A program made the translations under genes and the position numbers. From Flagellimonas pacifica (lineage in GTDB: Bacteria; Bacteroidota; Bacteroidia; Flavobacteriales; Flavobacteriaceae): a stretch of DNA of 64,000 nt. The notes under the pieces are model-generated. The model saw only the letters and a list, made by a program, of their open reading frames with translations. It had not been told where the DNA came from and ran no database searches. The stretch covers positions 186,001-250,000 of the forward strand of contig NZ_OBEH01000001.1 of assembly GCF_900215465.1 (NCBI RefSeq), written 5' to 3'. Within the stretch, counting starts at the first letter, position 1, and each line of letters begins with the position of its first letter. Below, one piece after another: positions 24,797 to 32,716 of the stretch.

Positions 24797-26281
24797 ATGG
24801 GACTTACAATCGCTTTTATTATCATCGCTATTTATAGTACGGCCTTGGTTTTGATATTCTTCTACAGTTTGGCACAGCTAAACCTATTGATCAACTATTT
24901 GGGCAATAAAAGACGAAATGAAGAAGCCCCCAAATTCAACCTTCTCGATCCAAAGGAAATCCCATATGTCACCATTCAACTTCCTATTTATAATGAAGAA
25001 TATGTGATGGAACGTCTTTTGGAAAACATCTCCAAAATAGAATACCCAAAAAGCAAATTGGAAATTCAAGTGTTGGATGACTCCACGGATGATACCGTAA
25101 TTGAAACCGCGGAAAGAATTGAGGCCCTTCAAAAAACCGGTCTTGACATAACACATATAAGACGTGAAAACCGACAAGGTTTTAAAGCTGGTGCCCTAAA
25201 AGAAGGTCTTGAAATTGCTAAAGGTGATTTTGTGGCCATTTTTGATGCCGACTTTCTACCGGAGAGCGATTGGTTAAAAAAGACCGTTCCCTATTTTAAG
25301 GATGAAGAAATAGGTGTTGTCCAAACCAGATGGGGACACATCAACAGAGATTATTCCACATTGACCAAAATCCAGGCTTTTGCATTGGACGCCCATTTTA
25401 CCCTAGAACAGGTGGGTAGAAATTCCAAAGGGCATTTTATCAATTTTAATGGTACCGCCGGAATTTGGAGAAAAGAATGTATTTTGGATGCCGGGAACTG
25501 GGAAGGAGATACCTTAACTGAAGACCTTGACCTTAGCTATAGAGCCCAATTGAAAAATTGGAAATTCAAGTATCTGGAAGATGTAGAGACCCCTGCCGAA
25601 CTTCCAGTAGTCATTAGTGCCGCTCGTTCGCAACAATTCCGTTGGAACAAAGGAGGTGCTGAAAACTTTAGAAAAACAGTTTGGAGTGTAATAACCTCTA
25701 AAAACATCTCGTTAAAAACAAAATTCCATGGGGTAATGCACTTACTCAACAGTTCTATGTTCCTATGCGTTTTTATTGTTGCCCTGTTAAGTATACCAAT
25801 GCTTTACATTAAAAATATGTATGGCCATTTGGGCTGGGTTTTTGAAGTGACCAGTTTCTTTATTGTCAGCACTATCATTTTATTTATCTGCTATTGGTTT
25901 ACCTACAAGAGTATACAAGGAAGTAGTTTTGATAATTTTGTGGATTATATCAAACTCTTCTTTACCTTTTTCTCTGTTGCCCTTGGGTTTTCTTTACACA
26001 ATACCGTAGCTGTTTTGGAAGGCCACATGGGTAAACGAAGTGAATTTGTGCGTACTCCAAAATTCAACATCAACAACTTAACGGATAGTTGGAAGGGCAA
26101 TAAATATTTAGCCAAAAAATTATCCCCAAACATGATTTTGGAATTTGCACTAATGATTTATTTCCTTTTTGGGATGTACAGTGCCATTCCCTTAAATGAT
26201 TTTGGGTTGTTCCCCTTTCATTTAATGTTGTTCTTGGGCTTCGGCTTTGTATTCTTTAAGTCGCTTACGTCCAAAGCATAA
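24797..26281 (+). CDS. Membrane-bound processive-type GT2 glycosyltransferase
   Basis: 494 residues: one N-terminal membrane helix, a catalytic GT2 domain and about four C-terminal helices. Catalytic motifs of the cellulose/hyaluronan synthase group are complete: VTIQLPIYNEEYVMERLL, LDDSTDDT, IFDADFLPESDW (DxD), LTEDLDLSYRAQLK (TED) and QQFRWNKGGAEN (Q-x-x-R-W). These residues indicate synthesis and possibly membrane passage of a glycan or glucosylceramide-like lipid. It begins one base after the preceding glycosyltransferase gene. A WYL regulator follows 34 bases downstream. Product not determinable. Confidence 0.82.
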   Translation: MGLTIAFIIIAIYSTALVLIFFYSLAQLNLLINYLGNKRRNEEAPKFNLLDPKEIPYVTIQLPIYNEEYVMERLLENISKIEYPKSKLEIQVLDDSTDDTVIETAERIEALQKTGLDITHIRRENRQGFKAGALKEGLEIAKGDFVAIFDADFLPESDWLKKTVPYFKDEEIGVVQTRWGHINRDYSTLTKIQAFALDAHFTLEQVGRNSKGHFINFNGTAGIWRKECILDAGNWEGDTLTEDLDLSYRAQLKNWKFKYLEDVETPAELPVVISAARSQQFRWNKGGAENFRKTVWSVITSKNISLKTKFHGVMHLLNSSMFLCVFIVALLSIPMLYIKNMYGHLGWVFEVTSFFIVSTIILFICYWFTYKSIQGSSFDNFVDYIKLFFTFFSVALGFSLHNTVAVLEGHMGKRSEFVRTPKFNINNLTDSWKGNKYLAKKLSPNMILEFALMIYFLFGMYSAIPLNDFGLFPFHLMLFLGFGFVFFKSLTSKA

Positions 26282-26315
26282 TATGTAGCAATTTTCAAAG
26301 GTTTCAATTCTTTTC

Positions 26316-27038
26316 ATGGAAGAAAAACCAAGACTTTCAAGACTTACCGCTATTTTGACCCAGCTACAATCCTCACCAATTGTAACGGCTAAAATGCTCG
26401 CGGAAAAACATAATGTGAGCATCCGAACCATTTATAGGGATATACGCACTTTGGAAAAATCTGGAGTTCCCGTGGTTACAGAAGAAGGTAAAGGGTATTC
26501 CATGATGGAGGGTTACCAATTACCTCCAGTAATGTTTACAGAAGATGAGGCAAATGCCCTTATAACTGCCGAACAACTTATCCTTAAAAACAAAGATGTT
26601 TCCTTTGTACAACATTATTCCGAAGCCATCCTAAAAATAAAGGCACTTTTAAAAGGTTCCCAAAAAGAAAAAGCAAGCCTGCTTACGGATCGCATCTATT
26701 TTTTCAATAACTATTCCGATCATAAAACCAGCGATTATCTCATGCGTATTCAGTCGTCAATCACCAATTTTGAGGTGTTGAACATTGATTACCTATCCAT
26801 TGGTCAAGAATTTACCAATAGGGATATAGAGCCCTTTGCACTTTATAGCACTCAAGAAAAATGGTTGCTTATTGCCTACTGCAGGCTTCGGAAAGCTTTT
26901 AGGGTGTTTAGAATAGACCTTATCCAAAAAATAACGGGTACATCCCAAAATTTTGAATCCCACAATATGACTTTGGAAGAATATTATAAGTCTTACGGCA
27001 AATACAATCAAGATACCTCTGACACATCCTTGTCATAA
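26316..27038 (+). CDS. WYL-domain transcriptional regulator (YafY family)
   Basis: 240 residues. The N-terminal helix-turn-helix (RLTAILTQLQSSPIVTAKMLAEKHNVSIRTIYRDIRTLEKSGVPVVTEEGKGY) is the DeoR/HTH_11 type seen in YafY proteins. It is followed by a WYL domain (LNIDYLSIGQEFTNRDIEPFALYSTQEKWLLIAYCRLRKAFRVFRIDLI). Such proteins sense small ligands through the WYL domain. The last codons of the gene contain the sequence TGACA-N6-TGTCA, which recurs before the GyrI-like gene at 28631. In many Bacteroidota the two genes are neighbours. Here a MarR-acetyltransferase unit lies between them. Confidence 0.85.
   Translation: MEEKPRLSRLTAILTQLQSSPIVTAKMLAEKHNVSIRTIYRDIRTLEKSGVPVVTEEGKGYSMMEGYQLPPVMFTEDEANALITAEQLILKNKDVSFVQHYSEAILKIKALLKGSQKEKASLLTDRIYFFNNYSDHKTSDYLMRIQSSITNFEVLNIDYLSIGQEFTNRDIEPFALYSTQEKWLLIAYCRLRKAFRVFRIDLIQKITGTSQNFESHNMTLEEYYKSYGKYNQDTSDTSLS
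27021..27036. promoter_or_regulatory. Palindromic site 1, TGACA-N6-TGTCA
   Basis: TGACACATCCTTGTCA lies across the last codons and stop of the WYL regulator gene. Ten bases on is TAATTTTTG (27046-27054), similar to a -7 box. It differs by one base from the copy at 28572-28587. Probably an operator for the WYL regulator, now separated from any downstream plus-strand gene. Confidence 0.5.
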
Positions 27039-27067
27039 CCCTTCTAATTTTTGTATAGGTTTTACGA

Positions 27068-27141
27068 TGACACTTATCGTCTCTTGCATGGTGCGTTTGT
27101 ATCCCAAAGGGCACACATGCGCTATACAAATTGTTGTACTC
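27068..27141. repeat. Left flank element of cassette A (3' type)
   Basis: Outer end TGACACTTATCG, inner end GTTGTACTC. Inside are the inverted arms TTTGTAT (27096-27102) and ATACAAA (27124-27130). The stretch TATACAAATTGTT resembles TATACATTGTT in the minus-strand reading of the 3' flank of cassette B. Confidence 0.5.
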
Positions 27142-27280
27142 GGTTTTTATCTTCTGTCGTTATAGTTGTTCATCTGCTTCTTTGGGAAAGTTGTTCTAAA
27201 TTTTATCCAGTCCCATAACTTTCCAATAGTCAATTTTTAGATTAATTTGATCTGAAAAAAATTCCGAAGGGAAAAGTCAT

Positions 27281-28201
27281 CTAATTGTATGTCCAGAGGT
27301 ATTTCTGTTCTGTTACAGGTTTGCCAAATACCATAGAGCTTTTTTCCTCATTTAAAAGAAATCCATATTTAAGGTATAGAGATTGAGCCGATAACTGTTC
27401 GTTAGTCGTCCATAGGTAACAGGAACTGAATCCAGCGCTTGATAAATAGTTCATAAAAGAATCCATTAGCTTTTTACCTAAACCTATCCCTCGGTATTCG
27501 GGCATTAAAAAAAAATACCTAAGTTGTGCTGTTTCTCCTCTATCGACCAGGAATAAGTATCCTATCCTATTGCCATTGTGTTCACAAATCCATGCTTTGT
27601 TTTTGTTTGGCTTCTTAAGTATGAATATTTCCAACATTCCCTTGGCAACGTATTCTTCCAAAAGGATAGAATAATTATACTCTTCTTGGAATAATTCGGC
27701 ATGTGATTGAATGACAAACCCCATATCTCCAACCTCCAAATTACTTCTGATGCTAATTTGGTCAAGAGCTGATGATTGTCCATTCTTTTCAAGTATTTGT
27801 TGTGCTTGTGTCAAAGAGGATATCAACTTTTTTTGTTCATAATGACTTAAAGTTCCAAGAAGTTGTTCAATATGATTTTGAGATGCTTTGTTCAATTTTT
27901 CAAAAGCGTCAATACCTTTATCGGTCAGAAGTAATTTTTTAGACCGGTTATCTGTTTTTGACGTCTTAGAGGTTACAAAATTTTCACTCTCTAATCCCTT
28001 TAAAATCCTGCTTAAATAACCTTTATCTATTTTTAATTCATTGGATAATGATTTGGCGGTAGTGGATTTATTTCCTCCTAATTCGTAAATGATACGAGAT
28101 TCGGTTAGCGACAAAGGGCTTAGCAATACTTGATTATTCAATATTCCAATGTTTTGGGTAAAGATTCTACTAAAGCTTCTAAAGTGACTGATGTAGTCCA
28201 T
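27281..28201 (-). CDS. Bifunctional MarR-type regulator / GNAT acetyltransferase
   Basis: About 306 residues from the Met at 28201 (MDYISHF); an in-frame ATG at 28246 would place the start beyond the presumed promoter. The N-terminal half is a winged MarR domain (LSLTESRIIYELGGNKSTTAKSLSNELKIDKGYLSRILKGLESENFVTSK). The C-terminal half is a GNAT fold (AWICEHNGNRIGYLFLVDRGETAQLRYFFLMPEYRGIGLGKKLMDSFMNY) with the acetyl-CoA motif RGIGLGKK. This natural fusion is widespread. The acetylated substrate is unknown. A palindrome between its -33 and -7 boxes suggests self-repression. It is the only gene of cassette A. Confidence 0.85.
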   Translation of the reverse strand: MDYISHFRSFSRIFTQNIGILNNQVLLSPLSLTESRIIYELGGNKSTTAKSLSNELKIDKGYLSRILKGLESENFVTSKTSKTDNRSKKLLLTDKGIDAFEKLNKASQNHIEQLLGTLSHYEQKKLISSLTQAQQILEKNGQSSALDQISIRSNLEVGDMGFVIQSHAELFQEEYNYSILLEEYVAKGMLEIFILKKPNKNKAWICEHNGNRIGYLFLVDRGETAQLRYFFLMPEYRGIGLGKKLMDSFMNYLSSAGFSSCYLWTTNEQLSAQSLYLKYGFLLNEEKSSMVFGKPVTEQKYLWTYN

Positions 28202-28224
28202 ATCTAATATTTCTTTGCAAGATA

Positions 28225-28258
28225 AAAAAATAGTTGCTTTTGTCAACTATATGCAAAA
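28225..28258 (-). promoter_or_regulatory. Promoter with embedded MarR-type operator
   Basis: On the minus strand TTTTG (28258-28254) and TATTTTTT (28232-28225) are 21 bases apart and form a Bacteroidota-type promoter. Between and overlapping them lies ATAGTTG-N7-CAACTAT (28230-28236 and 28244-28250), a 7-base inverted repeat of the size MarR dimers bind. Transcription would start near 28218, before the codon at 28201. Confidence 0.5.
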
Positions 28259-28438
28259 TTATTACTCTTCGCAAACCTAAAACCGTATTTTAAGCTATCG
28301 AATCAGTTTTATAGCAATTATGATTTCACTAGATTAAAAGAAATTGTTGGCCATTCTCACTTCATTCCCATAATTAATCCATTAGAGGATTTGTAAATGT
28401 CTATTAAGTTATTGAATGAAAACTCCTGATATGGAATT

Positions 28439-28496
28439 GAGTACAACGGTTAAGATATGGTTCGTTTTAATGAACTATATCGGCCGATAAGTGAAG
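28439..28496 (-). repeat. Right flank element of cassette A (5' type)
   Basis: Positions 28445-28496, read on the minus strand, match 51780-51831 at 49 of 52 bases. The element contains GATAT-a-GTTC and GAAC-c-ATATC as inverted arms, the outer end CTTCACTTATCGG, and the inner end GTTGTACTC. It lies on the upstream side of the MarR-GNAT gene. Confidence 0.7.
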
Positions 28497-28571
28497 TTAT
28501 AGGTTTTTGACTTAAAAAGCTAGGCCAAATTGACTGGTACCACATACTGTTTGATCATTCCCAAACACCCC

Positions 28572-28606
28572 TGACACACCCTTGTCATAGCTCCACATTA
28601 TTTTTG
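28572..28606 (+). promoter_or_regulatory. Palindromic site 2 with promoter of the GyrI-like gene
   Basis: TGACACACCCTTGTCA (28572-28587) is followed after 11 bases by a perfect -7 box TATTTTTG (28599-28606). The start codon is 25 bases further on. The palindrome covers the place of the -33 box. This is the second copy of the site found at the end of the WYL regulator gene. Confidence 0.6.
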
Positions 28607-28630
28607 TCCAAATCTTAAAATTCATACATC

Positions 28631-29089
28631 ATGACAAGCACAAAAAAAGACAAATTAACTATTGTAGGCCTATCCATTAGAACATCCAACGCCCCTGGAA
28701 AAGCTGACCGCGAGATTCCACAACTTTGGGAAAAATTTATGGCAGAAAATGTACCAAGTAGAATTCCCAACAAAATTGATGATACCCTATATGCCATTTA
28801 CACGGATTACGAAGGAGATCACACAAAACCTTACACCATGGTAATTGGTTGTAATGTGTTCAGCCTAGACAATATTCCTGAAGACATGACCGTAAAAATG
28901 GTTCCTGCAGCCAATTATACCAAATTCATTGCCAAAGGAGATTTAACCAAAGATGCGGTAATCAATACTTGGATGGAGGTATGGAAAACCGATTTAAAAA
29001 GAACCTATACCACCGATATTGAAGTATATGGTGAAAAAGCCATAGACCCAACCAATGGTGAAGCCGAAATACTGATTGCCACGGCGTAA
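28631..29089 (+). CDS. GyrI-like small-molecule-binding protein
   Basis: 152 residues of the GyrI-like/AraC effector-binding (SOUL) fold: KLTIVGLSIRTSNAPG, IPQLWEKFMAENVPSRIPNKIDDTLYAIYTDYEGDHTKPYTMVIGCNV, and VPAANYTKFIAKGDLTKDAVINTWMEVWKT, which contains the usual W..W segment near the pocket. It has no DNA-binding domain. Such proteins bind or hydrolyse lipophilic compounds and are often the target of a WYL regulator. The TGACA-N6-TGTCA site over its promoter and the WYL gene 1.6 kb upstream support that relation here. Ligand unknown. Confidence 0.8.
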   Translation: MTSTKKDKLTIVGLSIRTSNAPGKADREIPQLWEKFMAENVPSRIPNKIDDTLYAIYTDYEGDHTKPYTMVIGCNVFSLDNIPEDMTVKMVPAANYTKFIAKGDLTKDAVINTWMEVWKTDLKRTYTTDIEVYGEKAIDPTNGEAEILIATA

Positions 29090-29103
29090 AATATAATACA
29101 ATT

Positions 29104-29140
29104 CCCGCTGCTCATTGTACCCTTCCCAATGGGTAGCGGG
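29104..29140 (+). terminator. Hairpin after the GyrI-like gene
   Basis: CCCGCT (29104-29109) pairs with AGCGGG (29135-29140), with inner ACCC/GGGT pairing. It lies 15 bases after the stop codon. There is no proper T run, so termination is possible but not certain. Confidence 0.35.
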
Positions 29141-29215
29141 ATATTATGATCCTAAAATAGTTCTAATAAAATATATTTTTATACTTTTTGCATACCTAAG
29201 AGATGTTGATTAGCT

Positions 29216-30580
29216 ATGCCTGTTCAAATCACAAAATTTTGGAAACTTCACAAAATCCCAATCCTTCTTGTCCTGGCCAGCATTTTGTTCTATTCAAGTT
29301 TTGCCTATGATTTGTCAAGACAAGACTTTCCAAAACTTTTGGGTCTCTTCATTGCCATTTTCTTTTTGCATTACAAACTCATTCAATTTCAAAAATGGAA
29401 CTTTAAGTTCCTGATGGTTTCTGGCATTCTGTTTCGATTGATATTTCTAATGGCAGAACCCAATCTTTCACAAGATTTTTATAGGTTCATTTGGGATGGC
29501 GAACTTATTAAAAATGGAATAAACCCCTATTTGTATCCACCCAATCAACTTATTGAGCAAGAAAACTTACCAATAGCAAATGCACATGAGCTATTTGCTG
29601 GCATGGGTGACTTAAGTGCGAAGCATTTCAGCAACTATCCTCCAATTAACCAACTGCTATTTTCAATAGCAACTATTGGAAGCGGGGGAAGCATTCTAGG
29701 TTCCATAATTATTATGCGCCTGATCATTATGTTAGCAGATATTGGACTCATTTACTTTGGAAGAAAGTTGCTTCGGCACCTTAATCGTTCCACTCACATG
29801 GTCTTTTGGTACTTTTTGAACCCGCTGGTCATTATTGAATTGACCGGAAACTTGCATTTTGAAGGTGTAATGCTCTTTTTCTTTGTCTGGTCACTCTACT
29901 TGATCACAGCAAAGAAATGGACTTGGGCAGCACCGATCTATTCCCTTTCCATAATGGTCAAATTGGTTCCCATTTTATTTTTACCTCTGTTTTTAAAACA
30001 CTTCGGATTTAAAAAAAGCCTCATGTTCTATTTTCTGGTTGGAGGAACTTGCCTTTTAATGCTACTGCCATTCTACTCCCCAGCTTTCATCAACAATTAT
30101 TCAGAAACTGTTGGGCTCTGGTTCTCTAATTTTGAGTTCAATGCCAGCATATACAATCTTGTAAAACAAATTGGAGTTACATTTTTTGATGCCAAACCAT
30201 GGGAATTGGTAAAGATTTATGGTAAGCTTATTGCCATCTCGGTGATCATAGCAACACTTGCCATCACTTTTATTCGAAAAAATCAAAACCTAAGTATTTT
30301 AATTACCTCAATGTTCATTATCCTTTCCGGATACTATTTTTTGTCCAGCACGGTTCATCCATGGTACATTGTGTTCCTTTTGGTATTGGGTATTTTTACA
30401 AGATATCAGTATGCCGTTGTATGGTCAATTGCAGTTGTTTTGAGTTATTATGCCTATGCAAATGCTGATTACGATGAAAATTTATGGTTACTCACTATTG
30501 AGTATCTCTTAGTTTTTGGGTTCTTGATTTATGAAATACTGGATAAAGCCGAAAAAAAGTTACATTTCTTTAAAAAATAA
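29216..30580 (+). CDS. Multi-pass GT-C type (mannosyltransferase-like) membrane protein
   Basis: 454 residues with about eleven to twelve membrane helices. The first periplasmic loop region contains SQDFYRFIWDGELIKNGINPYLYPPNQL, the usual acidic/arginine motif (DFYR...DG) of GT87-like and other GT-C enzymes that use polyprenyl-phosphate sugars. FSNYPPINQLLFSI and SSTVHPWYIVFLLVLG are further family landmarks. It should transfer a sugar from a lipid carrier to a lipid or glycan on the outer face of the inner membrane. It could use the carrier made by the glycosyltransferase at 24106, although it is a separate transcription unit. Confidence 0.75.
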   Translation: MPVQITKFWKLHKIPILLVLASILFYSSFAYDLSRQDFPKLLGLFIAIFFLHYKLIQFQKWNFKFLMVSGILFRLIFLMAEPNLSQDFYRFIWDGELIKNGINPYLYPPNQLIEQENLPIANAHELFAGMGDLSAKHFSNYPPINQLLFSIATIGSGGSILGSIIIMRLIIMLADIGLIYFGRKLLRHLNRSTHMVFWYFLNPLVIIELTGNLHFEGVMLFFFVWSLYLITAKKWTWAAPIYSLSIMVKLVPILFLPLFLKHFGFKKSLMFYFLVGGTCLLMLLPFYSPAFINNYSETVGLWFSNFEFNASIYNLVKQIGVTFFDAKPWELVKIYGKLIAISVIIATLAITFIRKNQNLSILITSMFIILSGYYFLSSTVHPWYIVFLLVLGIFTRYQYAVVWSIAVVLSYYAYANADYDENLWLLTIEYLLVFGFLIYEILDKAEKKLHFFKK

Positions 30581-30626
30581 CCCCATTTTCACGCTCACTG
30601 GAATTAATTTGTACATTTATCCCATA

Positions 30627-30701
30627 ATGAAAGGACAAGATTACATACTAACTCCATTGAGCTCTCCAGTACGTCCGTTCGCTCGTCGCCGTCGCCCGTA
30701 A
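30627..30701 (+). CDS. Arginine-rich leader peptide of the arginine operon (24 residues)
   Basis: ATG at 30627 opens 24 codons that end in PVRPFARRRRP and TAA. Five of the last nine residues are Arg, four of them consecutive, all encoded by CGT or CGC. In the neighbouring argG all nine Arg codons are AGA, AGG or CGA, so the codon choice is special. The frame lies 91 bases before the first structural gene. A small stem with a GTAA loop (30693-30697 with 30702-30706) contains the stop codon, and a T run lies at 30764-30770. This is the usual layout of a ribosome-mediated attenuator that senses charged tRNA-Arg. No clear competing terminator stem could be drawn by eye, so the mechanism is not certain. 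Confidence 0.7.
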   Translation: MKGQDYILTPLSSPVRPFARRRRP

Positions 30702-30792
30702 GGGTGCACATGACTTATGGAAATAGGTGAGTCCATTTCCGCAAAAAACCATACAGCTTTCAATTTTTTTATCAGTTTAAAACGCCATAGCA

Positions 30793-31407
30793 ATGGAAAT
30801 CGTAATTGCTAACGAATCACATTATAAATACGCTCAAATCATAAGCGACACCATAACGGACTCTGCCAAGGTGCGTGGTACCGGTATTGCCCAACGTTCG
30901 CCAGAATATATCATGAAACGTCTACAAAACGGCAATGCCGTAATAGCCCTAGATGGTGAAAAGTTTGCTGGATTCTGTTACATAGAAGTTTGGGGAAACA
31001 AGAATTTTGTAGCCAATTCAGGATTGATCGTACACCCTGATTATAGAAACCAAGGGCTTGCAAAAAAAATCAAGAAGTCCATTTTTGAACTTTCAAGGCA
31101 AAAATTTCCAGATGCCAAAATTTTTGGAATCACAACAGGACTCGCCGTAATGAAAATGAATTATGCGCTTGGCTACAAACCTGTCACCTTTTCTGAACTG
31201 ACAGATGACCCAGAATTTTGGAAAGGCTGTCAAACCTGTAAGAATTTTGATATCCTCACCCGGACTGAAAGAAATATGTGTCTCTGCACAGGAATGCTAT
31301 ATGACCCAGACACATCAAAAACCGAATCAAAAAGATTGAATGGAAAAGCTTTTAAAAGATTAAAGCGAATCAAACAATCACTTTTCCTAAAAAAGAATAA
31401 AAAATGA
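30793..31407 (+). CDS. GNAT N-acyltransferase, probable first step of arginine synthesis
   Basis: 204 residues. A GNAT domain fills the first ~150 residues (EIVIANESHYKYAQIISDTI, AVIALDGEKFAGFCYIEVWGNKNFVANSGLIVHPDYRNQGLAKKIKKSIFELSRQKFPDAKIFGITTGLAVMKMNYALGYKPV) with the acyl-CoA loop RNQGLAKK. A Cys-rich tail follows (GCQTCKNFDILTRTERNMCLCTGMLYDP). As the first gene of the arginine operon, overlapping argG by ATGA, it most likely acylates glutamate, the role of ArgA, with acetyl- or succinyl-CoA. It is unlike E. coli ArgA, which has an extra kinase-like domain. The four Cys in the tail could bind metal. Confidence 0.75.
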   Translation: MEIVIANESHYKYAQIISDTITDSAKVRGTGIAQRSPEYIMKRLQNGNAVIALDGEKFAGFCYIEVWGNKNFVANSGLIVHPDYRNQGLAKKIKKSIFELSRQKFPDAKIFGITTGLAVMKMNYALGYKPVTFSELTDDPEFWKGCQTCKNFDILTRTERNMCLCTGMLYDPDTSKTESKRLNGKAFKRLKRIKQSLFLKKNKK

Positions 31408-32591
31408 AAAAATTAGTTTTAGCCTATAGCGGTGGTTTGGACACCTCTTACTGCGCCAAATATCTTTCCCAAGAAGAAGACTTTGAAGTTCATGCCGTAA
31501 GTGTGAATACCGGAGGCTTCTCCAAAGAAGAAATTCAATCCATCCACCAAAAGGCACTGGCTCTGGGTGCTACAACGTATACCTCCATTGATGCTGTTTC
31601 AACGTTTTACGAAAAAGTGGTGAAGTACCTCATCTTCGGAAATGTACTCAAAAACAATACGTATCCACTTTCTGTAAGCGCCGAACGAATTGTTCAGGCC
31701 ATTGAAATTGTAAATCACGCCAAAAAATTAGGAGCCAAGTATATTGCCCACGGAAGCACTGGTGCCGGTAATGATCAGGTCCGATTTGATATGATCTTTC
31801 AGATCATGGCTCCTGAAATTGAGATTATCACCCCAATTAGAGATAACAAGTTGGCAAGGGAAGAAGAAATTGAATACTTGCAAAAAAATGGAGTGGATTA
31901 CCCGTGGGAAAAAGCAAAATATTCTATTAACAGAGGTTTATGGGGAACATCAGTAGGTGGAGATGAAACTTTGACATCGCATCTACCTCTACCCGATACA
32001 GCTTACCCCAGCCAATTGGAAAAAGAGTTTTCAAAGGAATTAAAACTCAGTTTTAAACAGGGGGAATTGGTTGCAGTTGATGGAGAAGAGGGAAACCCTG
32101 TGCAAAACATCGAAAAATTGGAAACCATAGCTTCAAAATATGCCATTGGCAGGGACATCCATGTGGGCGATACCATAATTGGCATCAAAGGAAGAGTTGG
32201 TTTTGAGGCCGCCGCTCCGCTTATCATTATTAAAGCACACCACTTATTGGAAAAGCATACGCTAAGCAAATGGCAGCAATACCAGAAAGAGCAATTGGGA
32301 AATTTCTATGGAATGCTCTTGCATGAAGGAAATTATTTGGATGAAGTAATGCGAAATATTGAAGCCTTTTTGACAGATACTCAAAAGAATGTCACAGGAG
32401 ATGTTTTCCTTTCACTTCACCCCTATCGATTTGAATTGAACGGAGTTTCTTCTCCCCATGATTTGATGAATGCTTCTTTCGGAAGTTATGGGGAAATGAA
32501 CAAAGGTTGGACCGCGGATGACGCCAAAGGATTTATCAAAATCCTGTCTAACCCTGGAAAAATTGCCAACCATGTAAATCAAAACTTGTAA
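31404..32591 (+). CDS. argG: Argininosuccinate synthase
   Basis: 395 residues, normal for ArgG, which joins citrulline and aspartate with ATP in the cytoplasm. Motifs: LVLAYSGGLDTSYCAKYL (ATP pyrophosphatase loop), YIAHGSTGAGNDQVRFD, SINRGLWGTSVGGDETL and LHEGNYLDEVMRNIEAFL. It starts within the stop of the acyltransferase gene (ATGA). Its nine arginine codons include no CGT or CGC. A 125-base gap with palindromic repeats separates it from argC. Confidence 0.95.
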   Translation: MKKLVLAYSGGLDTSYCAKYLSQEEDFEVHAVSVNTGGFSKEEIQSIHQKALALGATTYTSIDAVSTFYEKVVKYLIFGNVLKNNTYPLSVSAERIVQAIEIVNHAKKLGAKYIAHGSTGAGNDQVRFDMIFQIMAPEIEIITPIRDNKLAREEEIEYLQKNGVDYPWEKAKYSINRGLWGTSVGGDETLTSHLPLPDTAYPSQLEKEFSKELKLSFKQGELVAVDGEEGNPVQNIEKLETIASKYAIGRDIHVGDTIIGIKGRVGFEAAAPLIIIKAHHLLEKHTLSKWQQYQKEQLGNFYGMLLHEGNYLDEVMRNIEAFLTDTQKNVTGDVFLSLHPYRFELNGVSSPHDLMNASFGSYGEMNKGWTADDAKGFIKILSNPGKIANHVNQNL

Positions 32592-32594
32592 GCA

Positions 32595-32701
32595 ATGTCA
32601 GGTCGAGCTGTCATCCTGAGCTGTGTCACACTGAGCTTGTCGAAGTGCTGTCGAAGGAGCTGACGAGACCTAATTGATAAGATTCCCACCTTCGTGGGAA
32701 T
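32595..32701 (+). repeat. Palindromic repeat element between argG and argC
   Basis: Begins ATGTCAGGTCGAGC (32595-32608), the same 14 bases that open the element at 33694. It contains CACTGAGCTTGTCGAAGTG-type dyad symmetry (around 32629-32647) and ends with a perfect hairpin, ATTCCCAC-CTTC-GTGGGAAT (32682-32701). It fills nearly the whole gap and is read through by the operon transcript. It looks like a REP/MITE-class intergenic repeat. Confidence 0.65.
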
Positions 32702-32716
32702 GACAAAAAGAAAATT

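Larger units (their letters stand above)
27068..28496. mobile_element. Putative cassette A (MarR-acetyltransferase module)
   Basis: A unit bounded by two related flanks in inverted orientation. The left flank starts TGACACTTATCG (27068) and ends GTTGTACTC (27133-27141). The right flank, read on the minus strand, starts CTTCACTTATCGG (28496) and ends GTTGTACTC (28447-28439). Inside is only the MarR-GNAT gene. The right flank is 49/52 identical to the left flank of cassette B. No transposase, integrase or target duplication was seen. Mobility is an inference from the repeated architecture. Confidence 0.5.
28202..28630. other. Regulatory gap of about 430 bases
   Basis: Contains, in order, the MarR-GNAT promoter/operator, about 180 bases in which I see nothing specific, the right flank of cassette A (28439-28496), and the operator and promoter of the GyrI-like gene (28572-28606). 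Confidence 0.5.

Noticed and set aside
27281..28201. Frameshift or misassembly fusing a MarR and a GNAT gene
   Set aside because: MarR-GNAT fusions are a well-known family, and the join is in a normal linker.
30655..30710. GC-rich island before the arginine operon, first taken for a tRNA fragment or assembly artefact
   Set aside because: It does not fold as a tRNA, and it reads as the Arg-rich end of a clean 24-codon frame.
30719..30770. Classical attenuator terminator after the leader peptide
   Set aside because: GGAAAT/ATTTCC (30719-30724 with 30735-30740) is not followed by a T run, and the T7 run at 30764 has only weak A-T pairing before it. I do not annotate a terminator here.
30581..30792. 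ArgR box control of the arginine operon
   Set aside because: No pair of TNTGAATWWWWATTCANW-like sites was found upstream.
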